NCBI RefSeq assembly: GCF_003626575.1
Contig: NZ_RBDY01000031.1
Coordinates: forward strand, 17,533 to 81,532
Reading direction: 5' to 3'
Source of the DNA: Streptomyces radicis
Lineage (GTDB): Bacteria > Actinomycetota > Actinomycetes > Streptomycetales > Streptomycetaceae
DNA length: 64,000 nucleotides
The translations under genes and the position numbers were made by a program. Each line of letters starts with the position of its first letter. Position 1 is the first letter of the stretch. Positions 51,101 through 64,000 of the stretch are shown in pieces. The notes beneath the pieces were generated by a model. That model searched no databases, had not been told where the DNA came from, and saw only the letters and a list, made by a program, of their open reading frames with translations.

Positions 51101-54095
51101 CGCGTTCGGCGTCGGCACCATGGTCGCGGAGGGCGCGCAGGGCCAGTTGGGCGGTCTCGGCGGCGGGTCCTTCGCTCGCGTCGGCGAGGACGAGCCAGCG
51201 GCCCGTGAGGGTGGGCGTGGAGGGCTCGGCGACGGGGCGCCAGGCGATCTTGTAGCGCCAGGAGTCGACGGTCGACTTCTCGGTGCGGTCGCGGCGCCAG
51301 CTGGTGAGGGTGGCGCGGGCGGCCTCGTCCAGGTCGAGATCGCCGCGTTCGAGGGCGCCCCAGAGGTCGGAGTCGCCGAGGGCATGGGCGGCGGGAGCGA
51401 GGGGGGCCACGCTCACCTCGGGCCAGTAGCGTTGGCGTTGGAACGGGTAGGTCGGCAGGTCGACATGGCCACCCTCGAGGCCCCATCGCACGGGAACGCC
51501 ATGGGCGTGCGCCTCGCCGAGCGAGAGCAGCAGACGGCGGACACCGCCCTCGTCGCGGCGCAGCGTGCCCACGGTGACCGCGTCATCGACCGTCGCCTCG
51601 ACCGCCGATCCGAGCAGCGGATGCGCGGAGACCTCGATGAAGACGCTGTGCCCGGCTGCGGCGAGCGCGCGGGTGGCGGCCTCGAACTCCACCGGCTCCC
51701 GCATGTTCCGATACCAGTACCCCGTGTCCAGCCCGGCCGTGTCCAACAGCCCACCGGTCACCGTCGAGTAGAACGGGACGCTGCCCGAACGCGGCGAGAC
51801 AGGCGCGAGATCGGACAGCAGACGCTCCCGCAACGGCTCCACCTGAGCCGAATGCCCGGCCGTGTCGATGCCCCTGATCCGACGGGCACGCACCCCCTCG
51901 GCGGTCAGGGTCTCCACCAGCTCGTCCAACGCCACCGGATCACCGGCGACGGCGCAGGCGCCGGGGCTGTTCACCGCGGCGATGGACAGCACATCGCCCC
52001 AACGGGTCAGCCGCTCCCGCACCACATCCGCGGGAAGCCCGACCGACGCCATGCCGCCAAGACCCACCAGGCCCAGCCACGCCTGCGAACGCAACGCCAC
52101 CACCCGCGCCCCGTCCTCCAACGACAACCCACCCGCCACCACCGCCGCCGCGATCTCCCCCTGGGAGTGGCCCACCACCGCGGCGGGCTCCACACCGTAC
52201 GAACGCCACACCGCGGCCAGGGAGACCATCACCGCCCACAACACCGGCTGCACCACATCCACCCGCGACAACAACCCCGGGTCACCCAACGCGGCATCGA
52301 AGTCCCACTCGACGAACGGCGCGAGCGCGGCCCGGCACGCCTCCATCGACTCCCTGAACACCGGTGAGACACCCAGGAGTTCGGACGCCATCCCCACCCA
52401 CTGCGCCCCCTGCCCCGGAAACACGAACACCGGACGTGACGCCCCCGGCACCACCCGGCCCGTCACCACATCGGCCGACGGCTCGCCGGTGCCGAGTGCG
52501 CGCAGCGCGTCCGCGTCCGGCGCCACCACGGCGCGGTGCTCGAACAGCGAGCGGGACAGCAGCGTCGCCGCCACATCGCGCGGATCGTGCGCGTCGATGA
52601 CCTCGGCCAGGCGCCCTGCCATGTCCCGCACCGCCGCCTCGGAACGCCCTGAGAGCACCCAGGGCACCGGATCGGCCGACGGCAGGGGGCGCGCGGGCTC
52701 GGCGGCGGGCGCCTCCTCGGCCTGCTCCAGGATGACGTGGGCGTTGGTGCCGCTGATGCCGAACGACGACACGGCGGCGCGGCGGAGCCCGTCGCTCTCC
52801 CACGGCCTGGCGTCGGTGAGCAGCCGCACCGAGCCGGTGGTCCAGTCGACCTGGGACGTGGGGCTGTCCACATGCAGGGTCCTGGGCAGCGTGCCGTGCC
52901 GGAGCGCCATGACCATCTTGATGATCCCGGCGGCGCCCGCGGCGGCCTGGGTGTGGCCGATGTTGGACTTGATCGAGCCGAGCCACAGCGGTCGGCCTTC
53001 GGAGCGATCCTTGCCATAGGTGGCGAGCAGCGCCTGAGCCTCGATCGGGTCGCCGAGGCGGGTGCCTGTGCCGTGCGCCTCGACGGCGTCGATGTCGGCG
53101 GTGGTCAGCCCGGCGTTGGCCAACGCGGCGCGGATGACGCGCTGTTGCGAGGGACCGTTGGGGGCGGTGAGGCCGCTGGACGCGCCGTCCTGGTTGACGG
53201 CCGAGCCACGCACGACGGCCAGGACGGGGTGCCCGTTGCGGCGCGCGTCGGAGAGGCGTTCGAGCACGAGCATGCCCGCGCCCTCGGAGAAGCTGGTGCC
53301 GTCGGCGGCCTCGGCGAACGGCTTGCAGCGGCCGTCCTCCGCGAGGCCGCGCTGTCGGGAGAACTCCACGAACGACGTGGGCGTGGCCATGACGGACACG
53401 CCACCGGCCAGGGCGAGGGTGCTCTCGCCCTTGCGCAGCGAGTGGGCGGCCAGGTGCAGGGTGACCAGCGACGACGAGCAGGCCGTGTCGACCGTGAGGG
53501 CCGGGCCCTCGAGGCCGAGGGTGTAGGAGACGCGGCCCGAGGCGACGCTGTTCGACGTGCCGGTCGCCATGAACGACTCGGCGCCCTCGGGCACGTCGCC
53601 GAGCAGCGCCGCATAGTCCTGGTACATCACGCCGACGAAGACGCCGACGCGCTCGCCGCGCACGGTGTGGGGGGCGATGCCGCCGCGTTCGAGGGCCTCC
53701 CACGAGGTCTCCAGGAGGAGCCGCTGCTGCGGGTCCATCACCAGGGCCTCGCGGGGCGAGATGCCGAAGAACGCGGGGTCGAACGCGGCCACGTCGGAGA
53801 CGAAGCCGCCCTCGCGGACATAGCTGGTCCCGGCCCTGTCCTCGTCCGGGTCGCACAGCGCGTCCAGGTCCCAGCCGCGGTCGACGGGGAACGGCGCGAT
53901 CGCGTCGCCGCCCGACGCGAGCAGCGACCACAGCTCCTCAGGGGAAGTGACCTCGCCGGGGAAGCGGCAGCTCATGCCCACGATGGCGATGGGCTCGCGG
54001 TCGGCGTCCTCCGCGTCGCGGAGCCGCTGCCGCGTCTGGGCCAGGTCCGTGGTGACCCGCTTCAGGTACTCCCGAAGCTTGTCTTCATTCCTCAT
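38382..54095 (-). CDS. Modular type I polyketide synthase pksD: last three modules and thioesterase
   Basis: 5237 residues; the terminal PKS. It begins MRNEDKLREYLKRVTTDLAQ, a class-1a N-terminal docking coil, with GGAG 8 nt before ATG 54095. Domain order: KS-AT-KR-ACP (D1), KS-AT-DH-KR-ACP (D2), KS-AT-DH-KR-ACP (D3), a duplicated helical linker and a TE. It follows pksC after 36 bp, so they are one transcript and adjacent in the assembly line. D1 uses a TAGH (ethylmalonyl-like) AT, D2 a malonyl AT, and D3 a hybrid AT. If both DH domains work, the chain leaves as a branched 2,4-dienoyl ester with an ethyl group at C6 and a hydroxyl at C7, and the TE forms the lactone. Confidence 0.97.
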   Translation of the reverse strand: MRNEDKLREYLKRVTTDLAQTRQRLRDAEDADREPIAIVGMSCRFPGEVTSPEELWSLLASGGDAIAPFPVDRGWDLDALCDPDEDRAGTSYVREGGFVSDVAAFDPAFFGISPREALVMDPQQRLLLETSWEALERGGIAPHTVRGERVGVFVGVMYQDYAALLGDVPEGAESFMATGTSNSVASGRVSYTLGLEGPALTVDTACSSSLVTLHLAAHSLRKGESTLALAGGVSVMATPTSFVEFSRQRGLAEDGRCKPFAEAADGTSFSEGAGMLVLERLSDARRNGHPVLAVVRGSAVNQDGASSGLTAPNGPSQQRVIRAALANAGLTTADIDAVEAHGTGTRLGDPIEAQALLATYGKDRSEGRPLWLGSIKSNIGHTQAAAGAAGIIKMVMALRHGTLPRTLHVDSPTSQVDWTTGSVRLLTDARPWESDGLRRAAVSSFGISGTNAHVILEQAEEAPAAEPARPLPSADPVPWVLSGRSEAAVRDMAGRLAEVIDAHDPRDVAATLLSRSLFEHRAVVAPDADALRALGTGEPSADVVTGRVVPGASRPVFVFPGQGAQWVGMASELLGVSPVFRESMEACRAALAPFVEWDFDAALGDPGLLSRVDVVQPVLWAVMVSLAAVWRSYGVEPAAVVGHSQGEIAAAVVAGGLSLEDGARVVALRSQAWLGLVGLGGMASVGLPADVVRERLTRWGDVLSIAAVNSPGACAVAGDPVALDELVETLTAEGVRARRIRGIDTAGHSAQVEPLRERLLSDLAPVSPRSGSVPFYSTVTGGLLDTAGLDTGYWYRNMREPVEFEAATRALAAAGHSVFIEVSAHPLLGSAVEATVDDAVTVGTLRRDEGGVRRLLLSLGEAHAHGVPVRWGLEGGHVDLPTYPFQRQRYWPEVSVAPLAPAAHALGDSDLWGALERGDLDLDEAARATLTSWRRDRTEKSTVDSWRYKIAWRPVAEPSTPTLTGRWLVLADASEGPAAETAQLALRALRDHGADAERATAAAEFEGQDIAGIVAALDLDGTLALARRMAAAQLTCPLWIVTRQGVSIGRSDPLGNAEHALVWGLGRVIGLEHAEFWGGLIDLPASLDDRAAARLARVLARVGDEDQLAVRPSGIFARRLVHAPLGDTPAPRDWRPTGTVLVTGGTGGVGAHVARWLAGRGADHLVLTSRRGENAPGAAELADELRAFGPRVTIAACDVADRDALASLLTSLADAGTPVRSVMHAAGTAPLVPLEETDAALLADVLAPKVEGTDHLHELLDGAPGAQPLDAFVLFSSNAGVWGGGGQGAYGAANAYLDAFAERRRAQGLPATSVAWGAWGEDGMAAAEDAALHLRRRGLLPMEPALAIAALQQAIDHEETFLSVADIDWERFATAFTATRPRPLLDELPAVRATLTAPTAEADTSADGTGLAARLRGLSGAERLRALEKLVSGHAAAVLGFADASDIEPGRAFRDIGFDSVTAVSMRNRLAAETGIKLPTTLVFDHPTSTAVARFLDTRLNGADAAAPATPAPVAIASDHDDPIAIVSMGCRFPGGVQSPEDFWELLAEGRDAVTVFPEDRGWDTDALYHPDPDHPGTSYTREAAFIPDVADFDAGFFGISPREALVMDPQQRLLLETAWEAFERAGITPDTLRGSQTGVFVGASSSNYATNLTRVPEGAEGYFLTGSASAVLSGRISYVLGLEGPAVTVDTACSSSLVALHWAAQALRQGECTLALVGGVAVMTNPGLFVEFSRQRGMAADGRCKPFAGAADGTGWGEGAGVLLLERLSEARRNGHPVLAVLRGSAVNQDGASNGITAPNGPSQQRVIRQALANSRLTPADIDVVEAHGTGTRLGDPIEAQALLATYGQDRDAERPVWLGSVKSNIGHTQTAAGTAGIIKIVMAMHAGVVPKTLHVDEPTPHVDWTEGAVALATDAVTWPETGRPRRAGVSAFGVSGTNVHVILEQAPEAELPERAERPGNATAPVVPVPISAATADALRAQAAHLLDRLDPDAELADLAYSLATSRAALDHRAVLAVASRAELDEELTALADGRSPAVTGPRGRGRLALVFSGQGSQRLGMGRELYDLFPVFADAFDAVCARLDGLLERPLRDVVFGDDAEALNRTEFTQAALFAVEVALHRLVESWGVRPEFLAGHSIGEIAAAHVAGVLSLDDACTLVAARGRLMGALPEGGAMVAVQAPESEVLPLLVEGVDLAAVNGPDSVVLSGDEDAVLAVAGRWKHKRLRVSHAFHSHLMDPMLEEFRSVAESLTYHPAHLPIAGQPESVDAEYWVRHVREAVRFHDAVESLRAEGVDTFLEIGPDGVLSALTDGIPTLRKDRQEPRALFEALGRVHAAGFEPDWEALFDGTGARRVALPTYAFQRERYWVESGGPGDVTAAGVGPAYHPLLGASVALADGRGLLLTGRLSQRSHPWLADHAVGGSALLAGTAFVELAVHAGDHVGCERLDELTLEAPLVIPERGDVILQVTVGDPDIEGRRTVAVHSRPDDAPLDIPWTRHATGHLDSAATPNAPAIGEWPPADATALTVDGLFDQLSAYGFDYGPTFQGLHAAWRKETPEGTEIYAEATLPTDDARHFGLHPALFDSALHALGLEALGGSGDVTGVGEGRLPFAWTGVRLHATGARTLRVRFTPRGAQGVTVHAEDPAGLPVVTVESLVLRSLAPDALRAAAPGRNDRLFTVDWVPAPTGGTPVEPVVIEDFALSDVHGSPEVVLAVVPPAASAAGSGSVVADAHRAAATTLDLLRGWLADERFASSRLAIATGPGLAHSVVSGLVRSAQTENPGRLVLVDTDGTGPDWPALLAVGEPQLRVRDGEITVPRLARAPLADAEPKALGPEGTVLLTGATGSLGALLARHLVTAHGVRDLVLVSRRGPAAEGADELLADLRVSGAEARLVACDAADRDALAALIATLPDLTAVLHTAGVLDDGIITSLTPERLATVLRAKVDAAWNLHELTRDRDLRAFVLYSSAAGIMGSPGQGNYAAANAFLDALAAHRHADGLPATSLAWGMWEQIGGMAGELADADAQRMSRSGVIPLTAQAGLTLFDDALATGRDLLVPMALDLPALSGQAASGLIPPVLRGLVRTPARRTADTGSVTAADLAERLAALAEDERAALLLDLVRTTVAAVLGHSGHQAVEPGRAFSDLGFDSLTAVELRNRLGTATGLRLPATLVFDYPSSDALARHLREELVGADAATPTAAVRKTGAATDEPIAIVAMACRFPGGVASPEDFWRLIDEGRDGITPFPGNRGWDLGRLYDPDPQRPGTSYTREGGFLHDVAEFDPVFFGISPREALSMDPQHRLLLETSWETFERAGIDPATLRGSRTGVFAGLMYHDYAHMLQQTPDGNDGHVGTGTSGSIASGRVSYTFGLEGPAVTVDTACSSSLVTLHLAAQALRSGECDLALAGGVSVMADPGVLIELSLQRALSPDGRSKAFSSTADGVGFSEGVGMLLVERLSDARRNGHPVLAVVRGTAVNQDGASNGITAPNGPSQQRVIRAALADAGLTTADVDAVEAHGTGTRLGDPIEAQALLATYGRDRDPENPLWLGSVKSNIGHTQAAAGAAGIIKMVMAMRHTTLPRTLHVAEPSDQVDWTAGAVELLTEARPWSTEGRPRRAAVSSFGVSGTNAHAVIEEAPRRSIPPRPSERPERPVPLALSGRSEAAVRDMAGRLAEVIDAHDPRDVAATLLSRPTWEYRAVVVSGAEGLDALSRGEPAAGVATGRVLSSASRPVFVFPGQGTQWAGMASQLLDVAPAFRESMEECRAALAPFVEWDLDQALVDPELLARVDVVQPVLWAVMVSLAAVWRSHGVEPAAVVGHSQGEIAAAVVAGGLSLDDGARVVALRSRASIGLVGRGGMASLGLPADVVRERLARWGDALSVAAVNSPEACAVAGDPAALDELVEIMSAEGVRARRIRGIHTAAHSAQVEPLRERLLSDFAPVAPRSGSVPFYSTVTGGPLDTAELDAGYWYRNMREPVEFEAATRALLADGFGAFIETSAHPVLGAALRETAEDTDVVALGTLRRDEGGPERLQLSLGEAFVHGVPVRWDIQSGRHIDLPTYPFQRQTYWPQAPTGWSGDVTAVGLGAAEHPLLGAAVALADSEGVLFTGRLSLEGHPWLGDHAVLDTTALPSTALVEIAAYAGRSQGCGTVEELTVEAPLVLPEQGGVSFQLTVSAPEGNGRRALTLHSRPDGDDMPWTRHLTGALGVSAGPAPEPLTAWPPPGAVELPLDGHYERLFADGIALGPAFQGLRAAWRDGDDVLADVALETPADAEPFDLHPALLDAALHPAALTGAGTTGLPAVWCGVRIHSVGAARLRVRITPTGDNTVRVTMADPTGQPVADVDSVTLRAPVAARQARRQESLFSIDWLPVTAEGDASDTALVSEGEPPTALRRLGLATVADLADLADPQGTVVLTCPTATGEPPHAVRETVGRALAQAQRWLADERFAASRLVVLTTGAVVADAGDPVDLAAAPVWGLLRSAQSEDPERFALLDLDADATPRAVAAALASGEPQVAVRGDTALAPRLARVTPDADESPAFDGTVLVTGALGALGSLVTRRLVTEHGARRLVLAGRRGPATEGAAELLATLNDLGAHASAVACDVADLDAASVLIGAIPDLTAVVHIAGVLDDGVIGSLTPEKVDRVLRPKVDAAWNLHELTRERDLKAFVLFSSAAGTLGGPGQGNYAAANAFLDALAHHRRAQGLPATSLAWGLWDERGDMAEQVADTDLGRINRSGIAPLSTDEGLALFATARRCDAPVLVPLRLELPALRAQAASGFIQPLLRGLVRAPARRAAAEPVTGLADRLAGLGAAERNETLMTLVRSLLASILGHRGGDAIDRDRGFLEHGVDSLAAVEFRNRLATATGLRLPTKLIFEHATPTALVRYLSDELGGAAAPAEPRAVRDDPADSIAAMYRRGCELGKFEEAQTLLRAVAEIPPAADTSLDSLAAMYRRANTTGRFDEAADLLMAASRVRPTFATPDELPKPLALTPFARGLEGPALVCLTSISALAGPHQYFKLSAALRAVAERDVSVLTAPGYAEGEPLADDLDALARAQAEAVMADYPDSGSFVLAGASAGGWLAHLTAAHLERAGVRPAGVIMLDTYPPTASDVTDTVRPGMIKEGNDREESFGHMDGLGLTSMGWYLRLFGGFWTPAQIDTPILLIRATEYMSDGTGPAPAAQEWQAWWSQPHEAVDVPGNHFTMLEEHAPTTAEAINAWLTKLPTT
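39125..39355 (-). repeat. Duplicated helical repeat in the ACP-TE linker of pksD
   Basis: Two imperfect copies of about 32 residues: DSIAAMYRRGCELGKFEEAQ... and DSLAAMYRRANTTGRFDEAA..., each with a following LL-RA or LL-AA helix. One such AMYRR/LFR-type helix pair before the TE is common as I remember it; here it is doubled. Confidence 0.8.
39440..44455 (-). other. PKS module D3: KS-AT(hybrid, TAAH)-DH-KR(B-type)-ACP
   Basis: KS about 44455-43175 with DTACSSSL. AT about 42895-41868 has GHSQGE and IHTAAHSAQ (near 42300-42330) where the TAGH ATs have IDTAGH; its front part resembles the TAGH ATs and its end the YSSH ATs. DH about 41825-41040 keeps His (DHAVLDTTALP, with Asp for the motif Gly) and Asp (HPALLDAALH), but the usual YGPAF reads LGPAF. 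KR about 40450-39830 has VLDDG and NYAAAN (B-type). ACP reads EHGVDSLAAVEF near 39485-39530; Ser is kept. DH activity is uncertain. Confidence 0.85.
44490..49540 (-). other. PKS module D2: KS-AT(malonyl)-DH-KR(B-type)-ACP
   Basis: KS about 49540-48250 with DTACSSSL. AT about 47960-46985 has GHSIGE and VSHAFHSHLMDP (malonyl). DH about 46945-46090: HAVGGSALLAG (Ala for the motif Pro) and HPALFDSALH, His and Asp both present. KR about 45590-44960 has VLDDG, YSSAAG and NYAAAN (B-type). ACP LGFDSL is near 44600-44650. Predicted outcome: unbranched extension with a double bond. Confidence 0.88.
49600..54000 (-). other. PKS module D1: KS-AT(ethylmalonyl-like)-KR(A-type)-ACP
   Basis: KS about 54000-52715 with DTACSSSL. 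AT about 52440-51415 has GHSQGE and IDTAGHSAQ (near 51850-51873). KR about 50690-50000 lacks LDD (AGTAPLVP) and has SSNAGVWGGGGQ (A-type Trp); Tyr and Asn present in AYGAAN. ACP reads IGFDSVTAVSM near 49690-49735. Predicted outcome: ethyl branch with an A-type hydroxyl. Confidence 0.86.
51415..52465 (-). repeat. AT cassette copy 2 (TAGH type), near-identical to 7117-8155
   Basis: Partner of the module 4 AT. The DNA match runs from the post-AT LPTYPFQRQRYW codons to just beyond the AT entry (VFVFPGQGAQWVGMASE and the preceding GRVVPGASRP codons), then ends abruptly. Confidence 0.88.
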
Positions 54096-54131
54096 CAGAA
54101 CTTCTCCATGGGGCTGTCGTGACCAGCTGGC

Positions 54132-64000
<9,869 letters not shown>

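Overview
The window is a high-GC actinomycete sequence carrying the central part of a large modular type I polyketide (macrolide-type) gene cluster. Codons are strongly G/C-ended, starts include GTG and TTG, and the gene content (modular PKS with class-1a docking ends, DesVII/EryCIII-like glycosyltransferase, crotonyl-CoA carboxylase/reductase, DrrAB-type exporter) is typical of Streptomyces and relatives. I cannot name the genus or the product.

Layout. Four PKS genes all read on the minus strand and form two blocks. Left block: pksA (26632 to 14195; KSQ loading module plus modules 1 and 2) followed 26 bp later by pksB (14168 to beyond base 1; modules 3, 4, 5 and the start of 6). Right block: pksC (from beyond base 64000 to 54132; two modules visible) followed 36 bp later by pksD (54095 to 38382; three modules and a thioesterase). 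The labels pksA-D are mine. Chain initiation is thus encoded to the left of chain release. The remaining modules must lie outside both edges.

Between the blocks, 26.9-38.3 kb holds a YdbS/YdbT-like membrane pair, a type II thioesterase, a tandem 3-hydroxyacyl-CoA dehydrogenase with ccr (ethylmalonyl-CoA supply), a DrrAB-like exporter, and two divergent glycosyltransferases. No regulator, deoxysugar-biosynthesis gene or oxygenase is in the window.

Predicted assembly line from motifs: loading KSQ-AT(malonyl)-ACP; M1 KS-AT(YSSH, methylmalonyl-like)-KR(A); M2 KS-AT(YSSH)-DH(catalytic Asp lost)-KR(B); M3 KS-AT(YSSH)-KR(A); M4 KS-AT(TAGH, ethylmalonyl-like)-KR(B); M5 KS-AT(malonyl)-KR(B); M6 KS only; then after a gap CX AT(malonyl)-DH-KR(B); CY AT(YSSH)-DH-KR(B); D1 AT(TAGH)-KR(A); D2 AT(malonyl)-DH-KR(B); D3 AT(hybrid, TAAH)-DH-KR(B)-ACP-TE. 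Every complete module ends in an ACP and no enoylreductase is visible. The ccr/dehydrogenase pair fits the TAGH-type ATs, which probably use ethylmalonyl-CoA.

The most striking non-coding signal is a shared promoter architecture. All six cluster promoters I can find (pksA, TEII, ccr, exporter, both glycosyltransferases) carry a TAGGGG box exactly 24 nt upstream of a -10-like hexamer. This points to one cluster-specific activator encoded outside the window. The PKS genes also show extensive AT-cassette duplication, including one hybrid AT, which suggests recent recombination between modules.
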